A DNA stretch of 8,042 bases from Limnohabitans sp. (GTDB lineage: Bacteria; Pseudomonadota; Gammaproteobacteria; Burkholderiales; Burkholderiaceae_C): assembly GCA_018883305.1 (NCBI GenBank), contig VEQI01000136.1:1-8042 (forward strand), in the 5' to 3' direction. Both the position numbers and the translations under genes were made by a program. The notes under the pieces were generated by a model. It did no database searches, was not told where the DNA came from, and saw nothing but the letters and a program-made list of their open reading frames with translations. Shown here one piece after another: positions 1 through 6,546 of this stretch (position 1 is its first letter; every line of letters begins with the position of its first letter).

Positions 1-1078
1 GCCCATGGGGCATTGGCTGGATCGACACGGGCCCAAGCGGGTGCTGATGAGCTTTCTGGTGGTGGCGGTGCTGGGCAGCGCGGCGTTTGCCCTGGCCACC
101 GGGTTTTCCGGGTTGTTGATGGCGCGTATCATGACCGGTGTGGGGGTCAGTGCTTGCCTCATGGCACCCCTGACCGGCTATCGCCGCTGGATGGGACCCT
201 CCTTCCAGTTGCGCGCCAACTCCTGGATGCTGATGACGGGGGCCTTGGGCATGTTGTCCTCCACGTTGCCCGTTCAGTGGTTGCTGCCCGTGCTCGGTTG
301 GCGGCCTTTGTTCTGGGTGCTGGCCGCATTGACGGTGCTGGCCGTGGTGTTGATCGCTTGGGTGGTGCCAGGGTGGCACACGGCCACGCCGACCGACGCC
401 GCCAACTCGGTTCAGGCCAAGCCCGCCACGCCTTCTCAGGCCCACGGCTGGTGGTCCAGCTACCACGTGGTGTGGCGTCATCCCTATTTCCGTCGCATGG
501 CCCCCTTGGGGGTGATCACCTACGGCGGCATGCTGGCCATGCAGACGCTGTGGGCCGGCCCCTGGCTGGTGCGTGTCAGCGGTTACAGCCCGCTGGAGGC
601 AGCCACGGGCTTGTTCACGCTCAATGCATTCATGCTGGTCACGTTCTGGGCCTGGGGTTATTTCAATCCCCGACTGGCGGCAGCGGGTTGGAGTGCCGAC
701 CGCATCATCACCTTGGGCGCGCCCCTGAATTTGCTGGCCCTGGTCTGGCTGATCTATCGCGGCACGGACGCCGGACCGTTGACCTGGGCCCTGTTTTGCA
801 TGACCAATTCGTGCGTGGCGCTGGCACAGCCGGCCGTGGGCATGGCTTTTCCTTCTGAACAGGCCGGTCGCGCGCTCTCGGGCTACAACCTGGTGATGTT
901 CGCCGGCATCTTCGCCTCGCAGTGGGGCATTGGTCTGCTCATCGATGGCTTCACCCGGCTGAACTGGGGGGTGGTGGGCAGCTTCCAGGGTGCCCTGGCC
1001 GTGTATGGTGTGCTCAGTGCGATGGCCTACGTGCATTTTTTGCGTGGTGCGGGAGATAATGCCTCCGCCACCCATTGA
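1..1078 (+). CDS. MFS transporter, 5'-truncated by window edge
   Basis: Inner-membrane secondary transporter of the major facilitator superfamily; substrate unknown. The reading frame is open from the first bases (codons begin at 2) and ends at TGA 1076-1078, giving about 358 visible residues. The ATG at 5 is not the true start: it lies within MFS motif A (GHWLDRHGPKR), the cytoplasmic loop between helices 2 and 3, so helices 1-2 and roughly 50-60 residues lie upstream. About ten hydrophobic segments follow, consistent with helices 3-12: four in the first ~125 residues, a polar Ala/Thr/Pro-rich central loop at ~125-160 (the usual link between the two halves), then six more. The C-terminus is a short polar tail. 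The stop is 4 bases before the EIIA start, so it is probably co-transcribed with the PTS genes. Family assignment is firm from the motif and hydropathy. Nothing visible tells whether it carries a drug, an organic acid or a sugar acid. Confidence 0.9.
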   Translation, partial: PMGHWLDRHGPKRVLMSFLVVAVLGSAAFALATGFSGLLMARIMTGVGVSACLMAPLTGYRRWMGPSFQLRANSWMLMTGALGMLSSTLPVQWLLPVLGWRPLFWVLAALTVLAVVLIAWVVPGWHTATPTDAANSVQAKPATPSQAHGWWSSYHVVWRHPYFRRMAPLGVITYGGMLAMQTLWAGPWLVRVSGYSPLEAATGLFTLNAFMLVTFWAWGYFNPRLAAAGWSADRIITLGAPLNLLALVWLIYRGTDAGPLTWALFCMTNSCVALAQPAVGMAFPSEQAGRALSGYNLVMFAGIFASQWGIGLLIDGFTRLNWGVVGSFQGALAVYGVLSAMAYVHFLRGAGDNASATH

Positions 1079-1082
1079 CGTC

Positions 1083-1502
1083 ATGAACACGCATATCCTC
1101 ATCATCGCCCACGCGCCGCTGGCGCAGGCTCTGCGCCAATGTGCGATGCATGTTTTTCCGGAGGCGGGCGACGTCGTGATGGCGCTGGATGTGCAAGCCG
1201 ACGAGTCCCCGGAAGCCACCCTGGCGCATGCCCAGGCCGCGCTGCAGGCCTGGCCCGATCAAGGGCCCACACTGGTGCTGACCGATGTGGTGGGCGCCAC
1301 GCCTGCCAACGTGGCCCAAAAGCTGGTGGGCGACAACAATGCCCGTTTGGTGGCGGGTGTGAACCTGCCCATGTTGTTGCGCAGTATCTGTTACCGACAA
1401 GAGCCCCTGGATGATCTGGTGACGCGCGCCCTCACAGGTGGTGCCCAGGGCGTGGTCCAAATGGCTTGCCCCTCTACTTTGCCGATTCCAACAAGAGCAT
1501 GA
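1083..1502 (+). CDS. PTS EIIA component, mannose (EIIA-Man) family
   Basis: A 139-residue stand-alone EIIA domain of the mannose/fructose/sorbose family, a cytoplasmic protein that accepts phosphate from HPr on a histidine. With the start at 1083, His10 in ILIIAHAPLA matches the phosphorylated His10 of E. coli ManX. Asp68 in LTDVVGATP matches the conserved Asp67 of the DTWGGSP motif, and AGVNLPMLL (residues 91-99) matches the family AGVNIPML motif. Length fits one EIIA domain; the IIB domain fused to it in E. coli ManX is absent. An in-frame ATG at 1059 would add eight residues (MPPPPIDV) and overlap the transporter gene. A GGGAG at 1051-1055 sits only 3 bases before that ATG, while no clear Shine-Dalgarno precedes 1083. 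I chose 1083 by homology. The stop overlaps the ptsH start. With no EIIB/EIIC nearby, a regulatory role is inferred. Confidence 0.88.
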   Translation: MNTHILIIAHAPLAQALRQCAMHVFPEAGDVVMALDVQADESPEATLAHAQAALQAWPDQGPTLVLTDVVGATPANVAQKLVGDNNARLVAGVNLPMLLRSICYRQEPLDDLVTRALTGGAQGVVQMACPSTLPIPTRA

Positions 1503-1768
1503 TTCAGCGTTCCGTCACCATCAGCAACAAGCTCGGGCTGCATGCCCGTGCCTCCGCCAAACTCACCAAGCTGGCGGGCAGCTACCCCTGCAACGTCTTC
1601 ATGACGCGTGGTGAGCGGCGCGTCAATGCCAAGAGCATCATGGGCGTCATGATGCTGGCTGCCGGCCTGGGCAGCGAGGTGCAGGTGGAGACCGATGGCG
1701 AGCAGGCCCAAGAGGCCATGGATGCGTTGATCGCGCTCATCAACGACAAATTCGGCGAAGGCGAATGA
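1499..1768 (+). CDS. ptsH: Phosphocarrier protein HPr
   Basis: HPr, the small cytoplasmic phosphocarrier that takes phosphate from Enzyme I and passes it to EIIA domains. The 89-residue length is typical. His15 lies in the active-site motif NKLGLHARAS (residues 10-19), with Arg17 following as in all HPr proteins. Ser46 lies in NAKSIMGVMML (residues 43-53), the site phosphorylated by HPr kinase/phosphorylase in organisms that have HprK. A conserved Ser46 fits betaproteobacteria, where hprK is commonly found near rpoN/ptsN; hprK itself is not in this window. The ATG at 1499 overlaps the EIIA stop (ATGA 1499-1502). The only purine run upstream, AAGAG 1493-1497, is one base from the ATG and too close to act as a normal ribosome binding site, so expression probably relies on translational coupling to EIIA. 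A TTG at 1466 is in frame, but would add residues unlike HPr. Confidence 0.96.
   Translation: MIQRSVTISNKLGLHARASAKLTKLAGSYPCNVFMTRGERRVNAKSIMGVMMLAAGLGSEVQVETDGEQAQEAMDALIALINDKFGEGE
1757..1761 (+). promoter_or_regulatory. Ribosome binding site of ptsI
   Basis: GAAGG lies 8 bases before the ptsI ATG at 1770, inside the last codons of ptsH. It supports 1770 as the start. The ptsH stop (1766-1768) falls between the site and the start, so terminating ribosomes can re-initiate. Confidence 0.6.
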
Positions 1769-1769
1769 C

Positions 1770-3527
1770 ATGACCTTCGCCATCCACGGACTGGCCGTGG
1801 CCCGGGGCATTGCCATCGGGCGGGCCGTGCTGGTGGCGTCCAGCCGGGTCGATGTCGCGCACTACTTCATCGAGCCGGATCAGATCAGCCGCGAGATCGA
1901 GCGCGTGGCCCGTGCCCGCGATGCGGTGGTGGAGGAAATCCATCGCTTGTTGCAAAACATGCCCAAGGATGCGCCGCCCGAATTGCCAGCGCTGCTGGAT
2001 GTGCACCTGATGCTGTTGCAGGACGAGACCCTGGCCGATGGCGTCAAGCATTGGGTGAAAGACCGCCTCTATAACGCTGAGTGGGCGCTGACCTCGCAAC
2101 TGGACATCGTGGCGCGCCAGTTTGATGAGATGGAGGATGTCTATCTGCGTGAGCGCAAGGGTGACCTGGAGCAGGTGGTCGAGCGCATCCTGCGGCACCT
2201 CAAGGGCCTGCCCACCTCCGTGCCCACGCCGGTGACCAAGCGCAGCGCGTCCGCGCGCCAGCAAGACCTGTTGCTGGAAGATATCCAGGATGTGCCGCTG
2301 GTGCTGGTGGCGCATGACCTGAGCCCGGCAGACATGCTGCAGTTCAAGCAAAGCGTGTTCGCAGGCTTTGTGACTGATGTGGGGGGCAAGACCTCGCACA
2401 CGGCCATCGTGGCGCGCAGCCTGGACATTCCTGCGGTGGTCGGTGCGCGCAACGCCAGCCAGCTGGTGCGCCAGGATGATTGGGTCATCATCGATGGTGA
2501 CGCCGGCATCCTGATCGTTGATCCGTCGCCCATCATCCTGGCTGAATACGGCTTCAAGCAGCGCCAAGCCGAGTTGGAGCGTGAGCGGCTTTCGCGCCTG
2601 CGCCATACCCCGGCGGTCACGCTGGATGGTCAGCGTGTGGAATTGCTGGCCAACATTGAAATGCCTGAGGACTCTCCCGCGGCATTGGGCGTGGGTGCGG
2701 TGGGTGTGGGCCTGTTCCGCAGTGAATTCCTGTTCATGGGGCGTGAAGGCGCCCTGCCGGACGAGGACGAGCAATTTGAAGCCTACCTGCGTGCCGTGGT
2801 GGGCATGAAGGGCCTGCCCGTCACGATCCGCACCGTGGACGTGGGGGCCGACAAGCCGCTTGATCGGCATGTCCGTGACGAGGCCCACCTCAACCCATCA
2901 CTGGGCTTGCGTGCCATCCGCTGGAGCCTGGCCGATCCATCCATGTTCCTGACCCAGCTGCGCGCCATCTTGCGAGCGGCCGCGCATGGCCAGGTGCATC
3001 TGCTCATCCCGATGCTGGCGCATGCCAGCGAAATCCGGCAAACGCTGGCCTTGCTCGATCAGGCGCGGGTTCAACTGGACAACCGGGGGTTGGCCTATGG
3101 GCCGGTCAAGGTGGGCGCCATGATTGAAGTCCCGGCGGCCGCGCTGAGCGTGCAGCTGTTCCTGCGTCACTTCGACTTTTTGTCGATCGGCACCAACGAC
3201 CTCATCCAGTACACCCTGGCGATTGACCGTGCCGACGAACAAGTGGCGCATTTGTATGACCCGCTGCATCCCGCGGTCCTGCGGTTGGTGGCTGACACCA
3301 TTGCGGCTTGCGTGGCGCAAGGCAAAGGCGTGAGCGTGTGCGGTGAAATGGCCGGTGACCCCACGGTCACGCGTTTGTTGCTGGGTTTGGGCTTGCGAAG
3401 CTTTTCCATGCATCCGACCCAGATCCTGGCGGTCAAGCAGGAAATTCTGCGCGCTGACACGACACGGTTGGCCACCTGGGCTCAGCAAGTGTTGCAATCT
3501 GATGACCCATCCCAACTGATTCACTGA
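1770..3527 (+). CDS. ptsI: PTS Enzyme I (PEP-protein phosphotransferase)
   Basis: Enzyme I starts the PTS phosphorelay: it phosphorylates itself from phosphoenolpyruvate and donates the phosphate to HPr. At 585 residues it is close to the usual ~575. The N-terminal HPr-binding region covers about residues 1-150. The swivelling phosphohistidine domain follows, with active-site His210 in DVGGKTSHTAIVARS (about 203-217). The C-terminal PEP-utilising TIM-barrel runs from about 285 to the end. It shows GLFRSEFLFM (Arg317, PEP binding), TIRTVDVGADKP (Arg354), the metal/PEP-binding segment MIEVPAAAL (451-459), GTNDLIQYTLAIDR (474-487) and catalytic Cys524 in SVCGEMAGD. All key residues are present, so the enzyme should be active. 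It starts one base after the ptsH stop. The adjacent HPr and EIIA are its phosphorelay partners. The gene directly downstream, otnK, begins only 9 bases later, with no terminator between them. Confidence 0.97.
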   Translation: MTFAIHGLAVARGIAIGRAVLVASSRVDVAHYFIEPDQISREIERVARARDAVVEEIHRLLQNMPKDAPPELPALLDVHLMLLQDETLADGVKHWVKDRLYNAEWALTSQLDIVARQFDEMEDVYLRERKGDLEQVVERILRHLKGLPTSVPTPVTKRSASARQQDLLLEDIQDVPLVLVAHDLSPADMLQFKQSVFAGFVTDVGGKTSHTAIVARSLDIPAVVGARNASQLVRQDDWVIIDGDAGILIVDPSPIILAEYGFKQRQAELERERLSRLRHTPAVTLDGQRVELLANIEMPEDSPAALGVGAVGVGLFRSEFLFMGREGALPDEDEQFEAYLRAVVGMKGLPVTIRTVDVGADKPLDRHVRDEAHLNPSLGLRAIRWSLADPSMFLTQLRAILRAAAHGQVHLLIPMLAHASEIRQTLALLDQARVQLDNRGLAYGPVKVGAMIEVPAAALSVQLFLRHFDFLSIGTNDLIQYTLAIDRADEQVAHLYDPLHPAVLRLVADTIAACVAQGKGVSVCGEMAGDPTVTRLLLGLGLRSFSMHPTQILAVKQEILRADTTRLATWAQQVLQSDDPSQLIH

Positions 3528-3530
3528 GAG
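3526..3530 (+). promoter_or_regulatory. Probable ribosome binding site of otnK
   Basis: GAGAG overlaps the ptsI stop codon and ends 6 bases before the otnK ATG at 3537. It is a moderate Shine-Dalgarno match. Its position would link otnK translation to the end of ptsI translation. Confidence 0.45.
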
Positions 3531-3536
3531 CGTTTC

Positions 3537-4844
3537 ATGCCTTTGTTACTGGGCTGCATTGCCGACGATTTCACTGGCGCCACCGACTTGGCCAATAACC
3601 TGGTGCGTGCAGGCATGCGCGTGGTGCAAACCATTGGCGTGCCGTCAGTCCCGTTGCAGGCGGACGTCGATGCGGTGGTGGTGGCTCTCAAGTCGCGTAC
3701 CCTGCCTCCGCAAGAGGCGGTGGCGCAGTCCTTGGCGGCGCTGCGCTGGTTGCAGTCGCAACAAGTGCAGCAGGTTTACTTCAAATACTGCTCCACCTTT
3801 GACAGCTGGTATCGGGGGGACACCCGCGGCAACATCGGCCCGGTCACCGAGGCCCTGATGCAGGCCTTGGGGTGCGACTTCACCATCGCCACACCAGCGT
3901 TTCCGGACAACCAGCGCACTGTGTTCAAGGGCCATTTGTTTGTGGGTGATGTGCTGCTGAGCGACAGCGGCATGAAAGACCATCCGCTCACACCCATGAA
4001 CGACGCCAACCTGGTGCAGGTGATGCAGGCGCAATGCCAGCGGCCGGTGGGGTTGGTGGACTACCGCGTGACGGCGCAGGGCGAGGCGGCCATTCGCGCC
4101 CGCTTTGAGGCTTTGCGTGCCGAGGGCGTGGGCGTAGCGATTGTGGATGCCCTGTCCAATGACGACTTGCTTCGACTCGGTCCCGCGCTCAAGGGCATGC
4201 CTTTGGTGACAGCGGGTTCGGGGGTCGCCATTGGCTTGCCGGCCAACTGGGGGTTGACGCCATCGCCAGCCACAAGTCAGTTACCGCTGGCGGGCGGGTG
4301 GCGCGCGGTGGTCAGTGGCAGTTGTTCGCAAGCCACGCGCGCGCAGGTCGCACGGTTCAAGGCCCGCGGTGGTGAGGCCTTGGCCATCGACCCGCTGGCG
4401 TTGAACGATGACGCCGCGGTGGATCGTTGTGTCGAGCAAGCGCTGACCTGGGCCAGTACACGGTTGGCGCATGGACCAGTGTTGGTGTATTCCACGGCCG
4501 ACCCGGCGCAAGTGCAGGTGGTGCAGCAACAATGGGGCGTGCAGGCAGCGGGCGAGCGCGTGGAGCAAACCCTGGCGCGCATTGCCCAGGGGCTGGTGCG
4601 GGCCGGTGTGCGCCAACTGGTGGTGGCCGGTGGCGAAACCTCGGGGGCTTGTGTGCAAGCCCTGGAGATCACTCAGTTGCAGATCGGGTCTCAGATCGAC
4701 CCCGGTGTGCCGTGGTGTCACGCCCACAGTCCGCTGGTGGATCAGGGGTTGCACCTCACCCTCAAGTCCGGCAATTTTGGCGGCGAAGATTTTTTCCAGC
4801 AGGCGTTTGTCCTGTTGCAATCGGCCTCGACGGGGGCTGCATGA
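3537..4844 (+). CDS. otnK: 3-oxo-tetronate kinase (four-carbon acid sugar kinase, DUF1537 family)
   Basis: Predicted cytoplasmic kinase that phosphorylates 3-oxo-tetronate to 3-oxo-tetronate 4-phosphate in the breakdown of C4 sugar acids (threonate, erythronate). The 435 residues fit the family (about 420). The N-terminal substrate domain has GCIADDFTGATDLANNL (residues 6-22), KSRT (52-55) and KYCSTFDS (83-90). The C-terminal nucleotide domain has SGSCSQAT (260-267), VAGGETSG (363-370), PGVPW (389-393) and LKSGNFGGEDFF (409-420). Downstream otnC and otnI support the Otn assignment over other DUF1537 kinases. Between KYCSTFDS and GNIGPV there are seven residues (WYRGDTR), where E. coli YgbK, as I remember it, has three (TAK). 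That is a 12-base in-frame expansion in the substrate-binding loop. The start has a moderate GAGAG site, and the stop overlaps the otnC start (ATGA 4841-4844). The exact sugar acid used cannot be read from the sequence. Confidence 0.9.
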   Translation: MPLLLGCIADDFTGATDLANNLVRAGMRVVQTIGVPSVPLQADVDAVVVALKSRTLPPQEAVAQSLAALRWLQSQQVQQVYFKYCSTFDSWYRGDTRGNIGPVTEALMQALGCDFTIATPAFPDNQRTVFKGHLFVGDVLLSDSGMKDHPLTPMNDANLVQVMQAQCQRPVGLVDYRVTAQGEAAIRARFEALRAEGVGVAIVDALSNDDLLRLGPALKGMPLVTAGSGVAIGLPANWGLTPSPATSQLPLAGGWRAVVSGSCSQATRAQVARFKARGGEALAIDPLALNDDAAVDRCVEQALTWASTRLAHGPVLVYSTADPAQVQVVQQQWGVQAAGERVEQTLARIAQGLVRAGVRQLVVAGGETSGACVQALEITQLQIGSQIDPGVPWCHAHSPLVDQGLHLTLKSGNFGGEDFFQQAFVLLQSASTGAA

Positions 4845-5554
4845 CCTGTCTGTCACACGCGGACGAAAACCGCTGGCGAGACGAGATTTGTCGTGTGGGA
4901 CGCAGCCTGTTTGAGCGGGGATATGTGCATGCCACCGCCGGCAATATCAGTGTGCGACTGGACGATGGCTATCTCATCACGCCCACCGATGCTTGTCTGG
5001 GTTTTTTGGACCCGGCCCGACTCTCGCGCCTGGATTTGCAAGGGCAGCAGCTGAGTGGGGACCGCGCCAGCAAGACGCTGGCCTTGCATCGCCGCATCTA
5101 TGCGGCGGCGCAAGTCTTTGATGCCCAAACTCGCTGCGTGCTGCATACCCACAGTACCCACTGCGTGGCTTTGAGCTTGCGTGACACGCCTGCGGCCACC
5201 ACCTCACTGGGCCCCGAGCTGCTGCCGGCCATCACACCCTACTTCGTGATGAAGGTGGGCCATGTGCCGCTGCTGGACTACGCGCGCCCCGGTTCACCGC
5301 CTGCGGCTGAAGCGGCTGCAGCAGCCATCACCCGTTACGGTCAAGCCGGTGCGCCTTTGCGCGCGGTCATGATGGCGCGCTTAGGCCCCAATGTCTGGCA
5401 CGAATCGCCCGCGCAAGCCATGGCCACGCTGGAAGAGCTGGAAGAGACCGCGCGTTTGTGGCTGCTGTCCTCGGCCGTGGGTGCGCAGCAGCCCGCGTCC
5501 TTGACCGATGGGCAGATTGAAGACTTACGGCAGAGCTTTGGCGCGCGCTGGTAG
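4841..5554 (+). CDS. otnC: 3-oxo-tetronate 4-phosphate decarboxylase (class II aldolase/adducin family), divergent active site
   Basis: Predicted to decarboxylate 3-oxo-tetronate 4-phosphate to dihydroxyacetone phosphate. The 237-residue protein matches the OtnC/YgbL branch of class II aldolases over its whole length: GYVHATAGNISVRL (27-40), LITPTDACLGFLDP (45-58), VLHTHSTHCVALSL (100-113) with metal-binding His102 and His104, ITPYFVMKVGHVPLL (131-145) and EELEETARLWLL (198-209). Two normally functional positions differ. The SKE segment carrying the catalytic Glu in relatives reads SKT (Thr79, codon ACG 5075-5077). The NHGP segment carrying the third metal His reads RLGP (Leu181, codon TTA 5381-5383). 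His187, six residues on, might serve as a replacement ligand, but that is speculation. No frame disruption is visible, so the gene looks intact. ATG 4841 overlaps the otnK stop; upstream there is only a G-run at 4832-4836, so coupling to otnK is likely. An alternative is a related but differently acting sugar-acid enzyme. Confidence 0.85.
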   Translation: MTCLSHADENRWRDEICRVGRSLFERGYVHATAGNISVRLDDGYLITPTDACLGFLDPARLSRLDLQGQQLSGDRASKTLALHRRIYAAAQVFDAQTRCVLHTHSTHCVALSLRDTPAATTSLGPELLPAITPYFVMKVGHVPLLDYARPGSPPAAEAAAAAITRYGQAGAPLRAVMMARLGPNVWHESPAQAMATLEELEETARLWLLSSAVGAQQPASLTDGQIEDLRQSFGARW

Positions 5555-5586
5555 GCCGCCCTCTTGCCGCACCGTACCCCCTGATT

Positions 5587-5590
5587 GGAG
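5587..5590 (+). promoter_or_regulatory. Ribosome binding site of otnI
   Basis: GGAG lies 8 bases before ATG 5599. It decides the start in favour of this ATG over the in-frame TTG at 5593, which would be only 2 bases from the site. Confidence 0.7.
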
Positions 5591-5598
5591 TTTTGCAC

Positions 5599-6504
5599 AT
5601 GCCCCGTTTTGCCGCCAACCTGTCGATGATGTACAACGAGTTGCCGTTCCCCGAGCGCTTTGCTGCCGCGGCAGCCGACGGCTTTCAGGCCGTGGAATAT
5701 TTGTTTCCCTACAGCTGGACCCCGGCGCAACTGGCAGGCTGGCTCAAGGATGCGGGTTTGCAGCAGGTGTTGTTCAACGCCCCACCCGGTGGCAGTGACA
5801 CCCGCAGCATCGATGAGGCCTGGCAAGCCGGCACGCGTGGCATTGCCAGTCTGCCCGGACGCGAGGCGGAGTTTCGCAGTGGCTTCCTGCTGGCGCTGGA
5901 ATATGCCCAGGTGTTGAAGTGTCCGCGTGTGCACGTCATGGCTGGCCTGGTTCCCGAGGCGTATCGCGTGGCGTCTGCCTTGCCCCCGGCCCTCACCACC
6001 AGCGGCCCCTACGCTTCGCCCGCCCCGGTGGGCACGCCCGCGCTGCGTGAGACCTATCTGTCCAACCTGCGCTGGGCCTGTGAGCAGGCAGCCCAGGCCG
6101 GCGTCAACGTGCTGATCGAGCCGATCAACACACGCGATATTCCCTTTTTCTTTCTGAACCGCCAAGATCACGCGCACGCTGTGCTGGCCGATGTGGGCGC
6201 GGCTAACCTGCAAGTGCAGATGGACCTGTATCACTGCCAGATTGTTGAAGGGGATGTGGCGCAAAAAATCCGCCACTATCTGCCCACGGGGCGCGTTGGT
6301 CACTTCCAGATTGCCGGTGTGCCTCAACGCCATGAGCCAGATATCGGCGAGCTGCATCACCCGTATTTGTTCGATGTCATCGACGAGGTGTCTGCCGCCT
6401 GTGGCTGGCAAGGCTGGATTGGCTGTGAGTACCGTCCGGCGCGAGGCACCGAGCCGGGTGCCACATCGGCCGGCTTGGGCTGGTTGGCGCCGTACCGCGC
6501 CTGA
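5599..6504 (+). CDS. otnI: 2-oxo-tetronate isomerase (hydroxypyruvate isomerase family)
   Basis: Predicted cytoplasmic TIM-barrel isomerase converting 2-oxo-tetronate to 3-oxo-tetronate, the substrate of OtnK. The 301 residues align with the Hyi/OtnI family from the start: RFAANLSMMYNELPF (3-17) and VEYLFPYSW (32-40). All four metal ligands known for E. coli Hyi (Glu143, Asp178, Gln204, Glu240) have equivalents: Glu174 in LIEPINTRDIP, Asp209 in QMDLYH, Gln237 in GHFQIAG and Glu277 in GCEYRP. Glu174 and Glu277 are the catalytic pair. It is about 40 residues longer than E. coli Hyi (258). The extra sequence lies mainly in a Pro/Ala/Ser-rich segment at about residues 117-148 and a shorter one at about 61-79, both outside the conserved core. 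It follows otnC by 44 bases and has a good GGAG site, so it belongs to the same operon. Hydroxypyruvate isomerase activity is the main alternative, but otnK/otnC context favours OtnI. Confidence 0.88.
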   Translation: MPRFAANLSMMYNELPFPERFAAAAADGFQAVEYLFPYSWTPAQLAGWLKDAGLQQVLFNAPPGGSDTRSIDEAWQAGTRGIASLPGREAEFRSGFLLALEYAQVLKCPRVHVMAGLVPEAYRVASALPPALTTSGPYASPAPVGTPALRETYLSNLRWACEQAAQAGVNVLIEPINTRDIPFFFLNRQDHAHAVLADVGAANLQVQMDLYHCQIVEGDVAQKIRHYLPTGRVGHFQIAGVPQRHEPDIGELHHPYLFDVIDEVSAACGWQGWIGCEYRPARGTEPGATSAGLGWLAPYRA

Positions 6505-6534
6505 CGGACCTGCATCGTCGCATCACGCATCCAC

Positions 6535-6540
6535 AAGGAG
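6535..6540 (+). promoter_or_regulatory. Strong ribosome binding site of the M20 peptidase gene
   Basis: AAGGAG ends 6 bases before ATG 6547, the best Shine-Dalgarno match in the window. Together with the 42-base gap after otnI, it suggests that the peptidase gene is translated independently of otnI. Confidence 0.8.
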
Positions 6541-6546
6541 AGGGTC

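Noticed and set aside
13..858. Open frame of 281 codons on the plus strand in another frame of the MFS gene
   Set aside because: Its translation is Gly/Arg/His-rich and lacks hydrophobic helices, whereas the overlapping frame has clear MFS motif A and about ten membrane segments.
1740..2888. Long open frame on the minus strand (382 codons) opposite ptsI
   Set aside because: It lies opposite a complete Enzyme I with all catalytic motifs. The translation is rich in His, Gln and Arg with no recognisable domain, as expected for the antisense of GC-rich coding DNA.
4427..4840. Upstream extension of the otnC reading frame into otnK
   Set aside because: The added residues are Gly/Ala/Arg-rich and do not resemble OtnC. 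Homology begins right after the ATG at 4841, which overlaps the otnK stop in a typical coupling arrangement.
5555..5598. Gap between otnC and otnI considered for a promoter or small RNA
   Set aside because: Only 44 bases long; it contains the otnI ribosome binding site but no recognisable promoter elements or stable hairpin.
5341..6411. Long open frame on the minus strand (356 codons) across the otnC-otnI junction
   Set aside because: It crosses two well-supported plus-strand genes and shows no family motif; it is an antisense shadow of GC-rich codons.
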